Part shown: positions 23,313 through 31,071 of the stretch, in pieces
Layout of the letters: each line of letters opens with the position of its first letter
Numbering within the stretch: the stretch's first letter is position 1
DNA from: Ideonella sp. A 288
GTDB taxonomy: Bacteria > Pseudomonadota > Gammaproteobacteria > Burkholderiales > Burkholderiaceae_C
DNA length: 36,870 nucleotides
Direction: 5' to 3'
Assembly (NCBI RefSeq): GCF_002198735.1
Contig: NZ_MWLO01000064.1
Coordinates: 1-36,870 of the forward strand
Notes under the pieces: generated by a model
The model's database searches: none
What the model saw: the letters and a program-made list of their open reading frames with translations, nothing else
Told to the model about the DNA's origin: nothing
Position numbers and translations under genes: made by a program

Positions 23313-24593
23313 TCAGTCGCGCAGGCCGCGCACGTCCCTGCCGCCCTTGCTGGACACCACCGTCACCGACGGCGGCGGGGCGGCCACCTTGGACAGCGTG
23401 GCGAGGTACTCGCCGGTGGTGGCCTGGCGCACCATCGCCAGCGGCGGCGCATCGCCGACCTGGGCGGTGAGCGTCGGCGGCACGCCCTTGTCGCTCGAGG
23501 TGGCGCGCACCTCCAGCGCGCGCAGCGTCGGGTTGTAGATCGCCGACACCACGTTCACCTGGTCCGTCACCGGCACCGTCAACGACGCCGATGGCAGCGC
23601 CGGGTTGGTGGTCAGCGTCAGGCTCTGCGGTGGCGACGTGGCCGCCGACAGTTGCACGAAGAAGTTGCCCGCGCCATCCGGCGTCAGCGTCGCGGCCGGC
23701 GTCAGGCCGGTCACCGGCTGCATCGTCACCGTGGCCGACGCATCGGCGCGTGCGAAGACGTTGAGCCGCGTGATGTTGCCGGTGCGGTCGTAGGTGGCGC
23801 GGTCGACCGCCAGCACCGGCGCGGTGGCTGCCGCGGTGTAGAGCTTGCCGGAGACGCTGAACTGCGCCGTCGAGGCCACCGACAGGCCCGGACCGGCGAT
23901 GTTCGGGCCCTCGATCCGGAAGGCGTGGACGTTGCACGCGCTGCCGGTGATCGTGTGGGTGACCTGCGGATCGCCCACGTAGCCCGCCGGGGCCAGCGGC
24001 GGCACGGCCGGATCCCAGCGCAGCACGTTGCCCGTGGCGCCCGCCACCAGCGCCCTGAAGGGCGAGCCGCCGCCGACCTCGGCGCGGTGGTTGATCACGG
24101 GCAGCCCCCCCACCGGCACGAGGTGGACATCGGGCAGGCAGGCGGGGAAAGCCATGTACGGATGGAACACCTTGTACACGCCCGGCCCCGGCACCTGGAT
24201 CCGGTACGCCAGGCGGCTGAAGACCTGCTGGTTGCCGTCGGCCACCACGTTCGGGCGATAGCCGGCCATCAGGCCGAGCGTCAATTCGGCCCGGCGGCCG
24301 CTGGGCATCACCAGGGTCGCCTGCGCCAGGCTGTAGGCCGCCTCGGCGCCGAAGCCCACGGTCGCGGCCCACAGGTTGCCGGGCAAGGCGCCGGCGGGTT
24401 CGAAGCGGCAGGGGCCGGTGGTCCCGTCGCCATCCAGGCAGGGCTGCACGGCAACGCGGCCGACGTCGGCCACATAGGCCGGGAAATGGCTGACCGGATC
24501 GACCGGACCGAGTTTCAACGCGATGTCCGCGGTGGCGGCACCGGACATGAGAACCAGGGCACCGGCGAGCGATGCGTGGGGGTACTGCTTCAT
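23313..24593 (-). CDS. Secreted beta-rich protein of unknown function
   Basis: A 426-residue exported protein. ATG 24593 has GGAG at good spacing and opens a signal peptide (MKQYPHASLAGALVLMSGAATA). The mature protein is rich in Val, Thr, Ala, Gly and Pro, with alternating beta-strand patterns. It contains a few cysteines in the N-terminal half (VQPCLDGDGTTGPCRF, FPACLPDV, GSACNVHAF) that could form disulfides. The C-terminal part (about 250-420) looks like tandem immunoglobulin-like repeats (VTMQPVTGLTPAATLTPDG, LTTNPALPSASLTVPVTD). No catalytic motif or sorting tail is recognised, and no lipobox is present. It may be a soluble periplasmic or extracellular binding or surface protein. Its promoter should lie in the repeat-bearing gap upstream. 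Confidence 0.8.
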   Translation of the reverse strand: MKQYPHASLAGALVLMSGAATADIALKLGPVDPVSHFPAYVADVGRVAVQPCLDGDGTTGPCRFEPAGALPGNLWAATVGFGAEAAYSLAQATLVMPSGRRAELTLGLMAGYRPNVVADGNQQVFSRLAYRIQVPGPGVYKVFHPYMAFPACLPDVHLVPVGGLPVINHRAEVGGGSPFRALVAGATGNVLRWDPAVPPLAPAGYVGDPQVTHTITGSACNVHAFRIEGPNIAGPGLSVASTAQFSVSGKLYTAAATAPVLAVDRATYDRTGNITRLNVFARADASATVTMQPVTGLTPAATLTPDGAGNFFVQLSAATSPPQSLTLTTNPALPSASLTVPVTDQVNVVSAIYNPTLRALEVRATSSDKGVPPTLTAQVGDAPPLAMVRQATTGEYLATLSKVAAPPPSVTVVSSKGGRDVRGLRD

Positions 24594-24811
24594 TGACTGC
24601 TCCTGCATGGGGTGGTTGGGCGCATCGCGCGGCCATGCACACGCCGATGCGCCCGAGGGGCGGCGGCGTCCCTCCCAGGGGATGCCTCCTTGGCCACCCT
24701 CTGGCGGGGCGGCTCAGCGTCGACAGAGCACGCCGGTTCGGGCTTGATACGAGTCAACCGCCATGGCGGCGGCCAGGTCGGCCGAGCGCCACCGCGACCA
24801 ATACGTATCAC

Positions 24812-24875
24812 CATTCGATACCTCGGGTTCAGCCGGCGGGAACAATGCGAGGATGGGTCGCGTCATTCGATACCT
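24812..24875 (+). repeat. 12-bp direct repeat CATTCGATACCT, two copies
   Basis: CATTCGATACCT occurs exactly at 24812-24823 and 24864-24875, 52 bp apart start to start, close to five helical turns. Two further GATAC/GTATC cores lie at 24746-24750 and inside the palindrome ATACGTAT (24801-24808). Same-face spacing suggests cooperative binding of a regulator. Confidence 0.7.
24839..24864 (+). promoter_or_regulatory. Candidate ECF-sigma promoter for the YiiX-like gene
   Basis: GGAAC (24839-24843) is followed after 17 bp by CGTC (24861-24864), the usual -35/-10 pair for RpoE- and EcfG-like ECF sigma factors. Transcription would start near 24872, about 50 bp before the ATG at 24924. The -10 overlaps the second CATTCGATACCT copy, so a protein bound there would block it. 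No sigma gene is in the window. Confidence 0.5.
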
Positions 24876-24923
24876 TCTGCCAAGCTGGCGTCCATCGCCA
24901 CCCCACTGCAGGAGAACCCCACG

Positions 24924-25658
24924 ATGACCCGCCACCCCCACCGCTCCGCCGCGCGGCTTCGCGTGCTGACCGCCACGCTGGCCGCGCTCGCCGTGCTGCA
25001 GATGCCGGCCGGCGCGACCGGCGCCGAGCCCGCGGCCAGCGGCGCCGCGGCGGCCTCGGCCACGCTGGCCGAGCTCACGCCCCGCCTGGCGGTGGGCGAC
25101 CTCGTGTTCATCCGCGTCGGGGCGCGGCCGTTCGTGGAGGTGGCTGCAGCCACCGGGTCATGGACCAACCATGTCGGCGTCGTGGTGGACACCACGGGCG
25201 CCGAACCGGTGATCGCCGAGAGCACGGTGCCGTGGTCGCGGCTGACGCCGCTGTCACGCTTTGCGGGTCGATCTCAGGACGGGCGCGTGGCGGTGGCGCC
25301 CTCGGCGGCGCCATTGTCGACCGACCAGCAGCGGCGGGTGGCCGAGGCGGCGCAGCGCCGCCTGGGCACATGGTACGACACCGGCTTCGACCTGCACTCG
25401 CGCCGGCAGTTCTGTTCGCGCTTCGTGCGCGAGGTGCTGGCCGAGGCCACCGGCGTGCAGGTCGGCGAGGTCGAGACCTTCGGCCAGTTGCTCGAGCGCC
25501 ATCCCGAGGCCGACCAGCGCTTCTGGACGCTCTGGTACCTTGGCAGCATCCCGTGGCAACGCGAGACGGTGACGCCGGCCAGCGTGCTGCACAGCCCTCG
25601 GCTGGTGGCGGTGTTCGACGGCCGGGTGGCCGCCCGCCGCGCAGGGCGGTCGGACTGA
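24924..25658 (+). CDS. YiiX/YebB-like permuted NlpC/P60 (papain-fold) secreted protein
   Basis: A 244-residue exported protein; ATG 24924 has AGGAG upstream. A signal peptide occupies about 1-33. The permuted papain-like order is visible: histidine first (SWTNHVGVVVDT), then a glutamate/polar stretch, then the cysteine nucleophile (RQFCSRFVREVL), as in YiiX, YebB and LRAT-like families. These enzymes act as amidases, peptidases or acyltransferases on cell-wall or lipid substrates in the periplasm. The WTLWYLGSIPWQRETVTPASVL stretch near the C-terminus also fits YiiX/YebB proteins. A lipid or peptidoglycan target is likely; the exact bond cannot be told. Confidence 0.85.
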   Translation: MTRHPHRSAARLRVLTATLAALAVLQMPAGATGAEPAASGAAAASATLAELTPRLAVGDLVFIRVGARPFVEVAAATGSWTNHVGVVVDTTGAEPVIAESTVPWSRLTPLSRFAGRSQDGRVAVAPSAAPLSTDQQRRVAEAAQRRLGTWYDTGFDLHSRRQFCSRFVREVLAEATGVQVGEVETFGQLLERHPEADQRFWTLWYLGSIPWQRETVTPASVLHSPRLVAVFDGRVAARRAGRSD

Positions 25659-25688
25659 GCGGCGCAAGCCCTCAGGCCGCGCCGACCT

Positions 25689-25913
25689 TCAGGGGATGAC
25701 CATGTAGGCGATGGCCTCGCGCAGCCGCCGCGCCCGTGCCGGGTCGGTGGATTCGCAGTTCTGGGCCAGCACCTGCAATTCGCGCGCGGCGTGCAGGCGG
25801 CCGTGCCGTTCCAGGCCATTCCACAGCGACCGGCCCATGCGCCGAAGCCCGTCGCCCGGGGCGATGCGGCGCCACAGGCCTTGCCAGGACTGCAGGGCCA
25901 TGAAGGTGACCAT
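25689..25913 (-). CDS. Small basic helical protein (DUF1127-like in style)
   Basis: A 74-residue, probably alpha-helical protein (MALQSWQGLWRRIAPGDGL, RHGRLHAARELQVLAQNCE, ARARRLREAIAYMVIP). It is Arg- and Trp-rich with no signal peptide, similar in style to short Burkholderiales proteins of the DUF1127/DUF3563 type, though I cannot assign a family. ATG 25913 has AGGG ten bases upstream. It is the second gene of a two-gene minus-strand unit, 44 bp after a 56-residue protein, and is convergent with the YiiX-like gene at a 30-bp gap. It may be an RNA- or membrane-associated stress peptide. Confidence 0.6.
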   Translation of the reverse strand: MVTFMALQSWQGLWRRIAPGDGLRRMGRSLWNGLERHGRLHAARELQVLAQNCESTDPARARRLREAIAYMVIP

Positions 25914-25957
25914 CGACGCCGCCCTGGTGTGAGAGGGTGCGTGCTTCGCGGGGACCA

Positions 25958-26128
25958 TCAACCGTGGGCGCGTGTCGACGGCGCCGACGGCGCCGTGACC
26001 ACGTGTGCGTGCCGGCGCACCCAGCGCAAGCCTTCGACAACCGACACCGCGATGGCGGCCGCCCAGAGGGCGCCGCGCGGCGCTGCCACGGTCGGCGGCA
26101 CGATGAACATCGGATTCGATGCAGGCAT
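25958..26128 (-). CDS. Very small protein with one hydrophobic segment
   Basis: A 56-residue open frame (MPASNPMFIVPPTVAAPRG... ending at TGA 25958) that is too short to be found by length alone. GGGAG lies about five bases before ATG 26128, a well-formed promoter with an operator-like element lies at the right distance, and it is co-oriented with the next small gene. The centre (ALWAAAIAVSVVEGLRWVRR) is a hydrophobic helix ending in basic residues, consistent with a membrane-associated peptide. I do not recognise a named family. Confidence 0.6.
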   Translation of the reverse strand: MPASNPMFIVPPTVAAPRGALWAAAIAVSVVEGLRWVRRHAHVVTAPSAPSTRAHG

Positions 26129-26179
26129 TGGGAACTCCCGGATTCGGATGAACGAGGCCCCACGGCCTCTCGCCAGCGA

Positions 26180-26209
26180 ATACTAGGGTAAACCCGATGT
26201 CCGTGGAAA
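26180..26209 (-). promoter_or_regulatory. Promoter with GGGTTTACCC element for the small-gene pair
   Basis: On the minus strand, TTTCCA (26209-26204) and TAGTAT (26185-26180) are -35/-10-like hexamers with an 18-bp spacer. Directly before the -10 lies GGGTTTACCC (26195-26186), an inverted repeat of GGGT/ACCC. A transcript from here would start near 26173, about 45 nt before ATG 26128. The element between the hexamers is placed like a repressor or MerR-type site. Confidence 0.5.
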
Positions 26210-26255
26210 TTGCGACGCTGAATGCGGCCATCAAGCCGGCGAATGCCCCGCGTTG

Positions 26256-26274
26256 CCTGCCCGCGCCGGGCAGG
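26256..26274 (-). terminator. Hairpin downstream of the LysR gene
   Basis: CCTGCCCG (26256-26263) and CGGGCAGG (26267-26274) form a perfect 8-bp stem with a 3-nt loop, about 30 nt after the LysR stop on the minus strand. No U tract follows, so this is only a possible terminator. Confidence 0.35.
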
Positions 26275-26303
26275 GGTGCTGCCGCGGCGGCGCCACCGCG
26301 GCG

Positions 26304-27275
26304 CTACTGTGCCCGCACCACGTCGGCCGCGACCTCGGCGGCCACGCGCGCGAGCATGTCGCGCAACCAGCGCTGCGCCGGGTCGCGCTCGTGCCGCCGG
26401 TGCCACAGCATCCCGACGTCGATGGGCAGCAGATCGAACGGCAGTGGCCGAACCGCCAGCCGCGACGCGAAGCCGATGGCCGGCACGAAGCTGAGCGGCA
26501 GCACCGTCAGCAGGTCGGACCGCTGCACCGTGGCCCCGGCGGTGGAGAACTGGCCCACCGTGATCGCCACGCGCCGCTCTCGGCCCAGCCGCGCCAGGGC
26601 CTCGTCGACGAAGCCCCGCGGCCGGCCGGCAAAGCTCACGCGCAGGTGCTGCGCGCCACAGAACCCGTCCAGGCTCAGCGCGCCCTCCGCCGCCAGCGGG
26701 TGGTCGTGGCGCATCACGCACACGTAGCGGCAGGTGTAGAGCGACTCCAGGCACACCAGCCCGGCGTCGCCCTCGGCCGCCAGCGCCGCGCGCACATCGG
26801 GAAAGAAGCCGACCGCGACGTCGGCCTCGCCATGCTCGAGCATCGGCCGCGGGTCGCGCGTGCTCAGGCCCGCGATGCGCAGCCTCACCTGCGCCTGCTC
26901 GCGCTGCAGCGCAGCCGCCAGCGCCGGCACGAACAACGCCGCCGTGGCGTCGGCCATCGCCAGCGTGAAGCTGCGCTCGTCGTGGCCGGCGTCGAAGCCC
27001 TGCGGCGCGAAGGCCTCCTGCAACTGCTGCAGCGCGCCGCGGACGGTGGGCCACAGCGCCTGCGCATGGGCGGTGGGCACCACGCCGGTCGAGGTCGGCA
27101 CGAACAGATCCTCGTGCGTGGCCTCGCGCAGCCGGCGCAGCGCATTGCTCACCGCCGGTTGCGTCATCGCCAGGTGATCGGCGGCGCGGGTGACGTTGCG
27201 TTCGACCATCACCGCATCGAAGACCTTGAGCAGGTTCAGGTCGAGCGTGCGGAAGTTGGTCGGGCGAGCGATCAT
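26304..27275 (-). CDS. LysR-family transcriptional regulator
   Basis: A 323-residue regulator. The N-terminal helix-turn-helix (residues about 10-68: LDLNLLKVFDAVMVERNVTRAADHLAMTQPAVSNALRRLRE) is typical of the NodD/SyrM-like branch of LysR proteins. A LysR substrate-binding domain follows (ADATAALFVPALAAALQ... ADVAVGFFPDVRAAL). ATG 27275 starts MIARPTNFRTLDL. The gene is 19 bp downstream of the thioredoxin-fold gene in the same direction, so both may be read together, and no divergent target is present; the regulated genes are probably elsewhere. The effector is unknown. Confidence 0.93.
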   Translation of the reverse strand: MIARPTNFRTLDLNLLKVFDAVMVERNVTRAADHLAMTQPAVSNALRRLREATHEDLFVPTSTGVVPTAHAQALWPTVRGALQQLQEAFAPQGFDAGHDERSFTLAMADATAALFVPALAAALQREQAQVRLRIAGLSTRDPRPMLEHGEADVAVGFFPDVRAALAAEGDAGLVCLESLYTCRYVCVMRHDHPLAAEGALSLDGFCGAQHLRVSFAGRPRGFVDEALARLGRERRVAITVGQFSTAGATVQRSDLLTVLPLSFVPAIGFASRLAVRPLPFDLLPIDVGMLWHRRHERDPAQRWLRDMLARVAAEVAADVVRAQ

Positions 27276-27294
27276 GGCGCCGACCGGCCGAGCC

Positions 27295-27741
27295 CTAGCG
27301 CCCGAAGGCGCTGGCCATGGCCTGGCGCAGCTCGTCGGTGGTCTGCGGCTGGTCGAGCGCGCCCACGCGCTTGCCCTGGCCGTCGAACAGCAGCACGATG
27401 CCGTCGCGGGCGCCGTGGCGGCTGGCAAACGCCTTGCCTTCCGCCAGGCCCAGGTGGGCCACCAGGAACTCCACCTGCCCGTCATGGTCGCCGCGGACGG
27501 CGTTCATCAATTCCATCACCGCAAAGCCGCCGGTGTGGTTGGAATCGTGGGCCAGCACCACGGCCGGGCGACCCTGGCCGATGCGCGTCAGGTCGGTCGG
27601 GTAGGCGCCGCTGGGCAACTGCCGCCAGATCAGCGCCACGATGGCACCGAGGGCGATGAGGGTGAACAAGGTGCGGCGCCAGCGGGGCGAGGGGCCGGAC
27701 GTGCCAGAGGGACCTGCGGGGCTGGAGGCGGGGTGGGTCAT
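27295..27741 (-). CDS. Membrane-anchored thioredoxin-fold protein lacking CXXC
   Basis: A 148-residue protein with a Ser/Pro-rich start, one membrane segment at about residues 25-41 (LFTLIALGAIVALIW) and a periplasmic thioredoxin-like domain (PAVVLAHDSNHTGGFAVMEL, QVEFLVAHLGLAEGKAFASRHGARDGIVLLFDGQGKRVGAL). At the usual CXXC place it reads DSNHTGG, so it cannot do normal disulfide exchange. It may bind a partner or a ligand in the periplasm. No ribosome site is seen before ATG 27741. It is followed by the LysR gene. Confidence 0.7.
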   Translation of the reverse strand: MTHPASSPAGPSGTSGPSPRWRRTLFTLIALGAIVALIWRQLPSGAYPTDLTRIGQGRPAVVLAHDSNHTGGFAVMELMNAVRGDHDGQVEFLVAHLGLAEGKAFASRHGARDGIVLLFDGQGKRVGALDQPQTTDELRQAMASAFGR

Positions 27742-27922
27742 GCGTGTGGGCGAGGTTGGGGCGACCAGGGGCGGAGTCGGCAGGATACACAACGCGCCGC
27801 GCGACCAGTCGCCGCCAAGACCCTGCGGCCGGCCATGCCGCCCGGCGACCGATGCCGCCGCCGCGCCCGTCGCCGACCGCTCGGTGCACCACGCCCTGCG
27901 CACCACGCCCAGTGCGCCGTGC

Positions 27923-30271
27923 TCAGTGCACCGCGCTCAGCACCGACGATTCGTGCTGCCAACCGCGCTGCAGGCGCAGGAACTCGGGCAGCGGCACCGC
28001 CGGCGACACCAGGTAGCCCTGCATCTCGTGGCAGCCGGCCCGGGCCACGGCCTCGAGTTGCAGCGCCGATTCAACGCCCTCGCACACCGTGCGCATGCCC
28101 AGGGTTGTGGCCAGGTGCGAGATCATCTGCACGATGGCGCGGGCATCGGGCTGCACCAGCACCTCGCTGACGAAGGCGCGGTCGATCTTCAACGTGTCGA
28201 ACGGGAAACGGCGCAGGTAGGCCAGCGACGAGTAGCCGGTGCCGAAATCGTCGAGCGCCACGCGCACGCCCAGGCCGCGCAGCGTGTGCAGTTTCTCGAG
28301 CGCGCCGTCGGCGTCGTCGATGAACACCGATTCGGTGATCTCCAGTTCCAGCCGCGACGGCGGCAGGCGACATTCGCGCAGGGTGTCGCGCACCTGGGCG
28401 ACGAACTGAGATTCGCGCAACTGCAGCGGCGACACGTTGACCGACACCGTCAGGCCCGCCAAGGGGCCGGCCGCGGCGCGGCAGGCCTCGCGCAGGGCCC
28501 AACGGCCGAGTTCGTCGATCAGGCCGCACTGCTCGGCCACGCCGATGAACTCGCCAGGGGGCACGCGCCCCAGCACGGGATGCTCCCAGCGCATCAGCGC
28601 CTCGGCGCCGGCGATGCGCCAGTCGGCGATGTCGACCTTGGGCTGCCAGTGCAGCGCCAACTGGCCGCGCTCGAGGGCCTGCCGCAGGCCCTGCTCGATC
28701 GCCAGGCGGCGACGGCTGCGTTCGCCCAGGTGGGGCGCATACACCGCGAAGCGGCCGCGGCCCGACTCCTTCGCCGCGTAGAGCGCGGTGTCCGATCGCG
28801 CCAGCCACTCGTCGACGCCCAGCGTTGCGTCGTCGCTGGCGGCCACGCCCACGCTGGCCCCGACGCGCAGCCGCCGCGACGACAGCTCCACCGGCAGTGA
28901 CAGCGCGTCGACCAGGCGCTGGGCCATCGTGGCGGCGTCGGGCGCCTCGCCCACGTGGCGCATCAGCACCGCGAACTCGTCTCCACCCAGCCGGGCCACC
29001 AGGTCGTCGGGGCGCACACAGGCGCGCAGGCGCTGCGCGACGGCCTTCAGCACATCGTCGCCGGCGCTGTGGCCCATGCTGTCGTTCACCGTCTTGAAGT
29101 GGTCCAGGTCGATCAACAGCAGCGCCGCGCTGCGGTCGCCGTGCACCACCTCGGCCAGCGCATCGCGCAGCATGAAGCGATTGGCCAGACCGGTGAGCGA
29201 ATCGGTGTGCGCCAGTCGGCGCAGCTGGCGCTCGCCCTCGAGCTTTTCGGTGACATCGGCCAGCACGCCGCGCCAGCCCAGCGTCTGCCCCTCGTCGTCG
29301 ACCAGGCGCTTGCCATTGATGGCCAGGTGCCGCGGCGCGGCATCGGTGCGCAGGGTGAGCTGCAGGTTGCGGAACGGTCGCCCGGCATCGAACGCCAGGC
29401 GCAGCGCGGCCAGGCCGTCGTGGGCCCTGGGCTCCAGCAGGGCCAGCAGGGTGCCGGCGCGGATGTCGTCCTCGCCGACGCCCAGCAGCTCGGCCAGACG
29501 CGGCGACAGGTGCCGCAGCCGGCCATCGACGCCAACCTCCCACAGGGCCTCGTCGGCATGCTGCTCGAAGTCGTGCAGCAGCACCGCCAGCGTGCGCTCC
29601 TGCTGGGCCGAGCGCGCCTGGGCCCGGATCAGCGCAGTGGCCTTGCCCCAGGCCGACAGCGAGCCGATCACGACCATCGGAGAGTAGAGCCCGATCAGCG
29701 CGGCCAACGCGGCCAGGTCCGGATCGCCGGCCCGCCACAGCGCGCCCAGCGCCGACAGCGAGAACACACCGACGTAGGCCATGCTGGCCAGCGGCAGCGT
29801 GCTGAGCATGAAGCTGCCGGCACCGATCATGCCGGTGACCAGCGTGGCCACCACCATCTGCTGCGCCGGCGCGGCCGTCGGGAACCACAGCAGCAGCGGC
29901 ACGGTCCAGAGCCCCGCCAGGAAGGCGGCATGCAGGGTGGCGCGGTGCACCGCGCGCACCGACACCGTGTCGCGCGGCCGCCGTGCCTGCCGCCACCAGG
30001 CCCGCAGGCCCAGGCCGGACAGCACCAGCAGCACCGCCAGCCACAGCCACAGCCCGGGCGGTGCCCCCGGGGTGAAGGACCAGACCACGAGCACGGCGCT
30101 GCCCATGTGGCAGGCCAGTGCATAGGGTGTGAGGCGCACCACCTCGCGCAGGTGGGCACCGCGCAGCAGCGCGGCATCGCGGTCGCCATTGCCGTACATG
30201 TCGGCCACGGCGCTGCGCAGGCTTCGAAACTGTGCTGCGTCGACGAACGTCATCGTGCCCGGCGCCGCCAC
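27923..30271 (-). CDS. Bifunctional diguanylate cyclase/phosphodiesterase (GGDEF-EAL) with membrane sensor
   Basis: A 782-residue inner-membrane protein. The N-terminal 210 residues hold about six membrane segments (MASE-like). A PAS-like domain spans about 222-350, GGDEF spans about 352-515 with an intact GGDEF motif (429-433) and an RxxD inhibitory site (R420-D423) five residues before it, and EAL spans about 523-770 with EAL at 557-559, ELEITES, DDFGTGYSS and KIDRAF. Both domains therefore look active; the usual late Q-G-Y-x-F-S is changed to QGYLVSPAVP. The start is GTG 30271 (AAGGGG upstream); ATG 30253 is an alternative. The gene stands alone between the thioredoxin-like gene and atoA and probably responds to a membrane-sensed cue. 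Confidence 0.93.
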   Translation of the reverse strand: MAAPGTMTFVDAAQFRSLRSAVADMYGNGDRDAALLRGAHLREVVRLTPYALACHMGSAVLVVWSFTPGAPPGLWLWLAVLLVLSGLGLRAWWRQARRPRDTVSVRAVHRATLHAAFLAGLWTVPLLLWFPTAAPAQQMVVATLVTGMIGAGSFMLSTLPLASMAYVGVFSLSALGALWRAGDPDLAALAALIGLYSPMVVIGSLSAWGKATALIRAQARSAQQERTLAVLLHDFEQHADEALWEVGVDGRLRHLSPRLAELLGVGEDDIRAGTLLALLEPRAHDGLAALRLAFDAGRPFRNLQLTLRTDAAPRHLAINGKRLVDDEGQTLGWRGVLADVTEKLEGERQLRRLAHTDSLTGLANRFMLRDALAEVVHGDRSAALLLIDLDHFKTVNDSMGHSAGDDVLKAVAQRLRACVRPDDLVARLGGDEFAVLMRHVGEAPDAATMAQRLVDALSLPVELSSRRLRVGASVGVAASDDATLGVDEWLARSDTALYAAKESGRGRFAVYAPHLGERSRRRLAIEQGLRQALERGQLALHWQPKVDIADWRIAGAEALMRWEHPVLGRVPPGEFIGVAEQCGLIDELGRWALREACRAAAGPLAGLTVSVNVSPLQLRESQFVAQVRDTLRECRLPPSRLELEITESVFIDDADGALEKLHTLRGLGVRVALDDFGTGYSSLAYLRRFPFDTLKIDRAFVSEVLVQPDARAIVQMISHLATTLGMRTVCEGVESALQLEAVARAGCHEMQGYLVSPAVPLPEFLRLQRGWQHESSVLSAVH

Positions 30272-30417
30272 GATCGCGTCGCCCCTTCCCTCTGGCTCAG
30301 TCTATGGGCGCAGAGCGTGCCGTGGCACACCCGCACTGGACCCCGAACCCGCCAGATTGCACGCCGACCCGCCGTTCGTGCCGGCGGCGGCGCAGCGGGC
30401 CGCGGGGCCGCTGCGGA

Positions 30418-31071
30418 TCAGGCCGAGGCCATGGTCGGCACCACGTCCGGCACGATCAGCCGGGTGCCCGTGGCCGCCTGCACCTGCGCCACCGTGACGC
30501 CGGGGGCCAGTTCCTGCAGCACCATGCCGTCGGACGTGGGCCGCAGCACCGCCAGTTCGGTGACGACGAGGTCGACGCAGCGCATCGACGTGAGCGGCAG
30601 CGTGCACTCGTCGACGATCTTGTGCTCGCCCTTGGCGGTGTGCGTCATGGCCACGATGACGCGCCGCGCGCCAGTCACCAGGTCCATCGCGCCGCCCATG
30701 CCGGGCACCATCTTGCCGGGCACCATCCAGTTGGCCAGGCGGCCGTTGCGGTCGACCTGCAGGCCGCCCAGCACGGTGACGTCGAGGTGGCCGCCGCGCA
30801 CCAGTCCGAAGGACATGGCGCTGTCGAAGGTGGCCGCGCCCGGCAGCGCGCTGATGGGCCGGCCGCCGGCGTCGGTGAGGTCGTCGTCCTCCAGCCCGTG
30901 CTCGGGCACCGACTGCATGCCGATGATGCCGTTCTCGGACTGGAAAAAGATGTGCGCGTCGCGCGGCACCAGGCCGGCCACCAGCGTGGGCAGGCCGATG
31001 CCCAGGTTGACCAGCGTGCCGGGGCGCAGTTCCTGGGCCACGCGCGAGGCGATCAGCAGCTTGTCATCCAT
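30418..31071 (-). CDS. atoA: 3-Oxoacid/acetate CoA-transferase subunit beta
   Basis: A 217-residue subunit B of a class I CoA transferase, which moves CoA between short-chain acids such as acetoacetate and acetyl- or succinyl-CoA. The catalytic glutamate is E46 in FQSENGIIG, and PGMGGAMDLVTGARRVI and VNLGIGLPT are conserved. Length and sequence match AtoA/ScoB. ATG 31071 has AAGGAG at good spacing and lies within the 3' end of atoD (8-bp overlap), so both are translationally coupled and form the heteromer. In these bacteria it serves acetoacetate or aromatic-acid breakdown. ScoB is an equivalent name. Confidence 0.95.
   Translation of the reverse strand: MDDKLLIASRVAQELRPGTLVNLGIGLPTLVAGLVPRDAHIFFQSENGIIGMQSVPEHGLEDDDLTDAGGRPISALPGAATFDSAMSFGLVRGGHLDVTVLGGLQVDRNGRLANWMVPGKMVPGMGGAMDLVTGARRVIVAMTHTAKGEHKIVDECTLPLTSMRCVDLVVTELAVLRPTSDGMVLQELAPGVTVAQVQAATGTRLIVPDVVPTMASA

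Larger units (their letters stand above)
24594..24923. other. 330-bp divergent intergenic region with regulatory repeats
   Basis: No gene is seen here. It separates the minus-strand secreted-protein gene from the plus-strand YiiX-like gene and should contain both promoters. The right half carries four GATAC/GTATC motifs (24746-24750, 24805-24809, 24817-24821, 24869-24873), listed separately, and an ECF-type promoter. The left half (24610-24740) is GC-rich and shows no obvious element. Confidence 0.7.
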
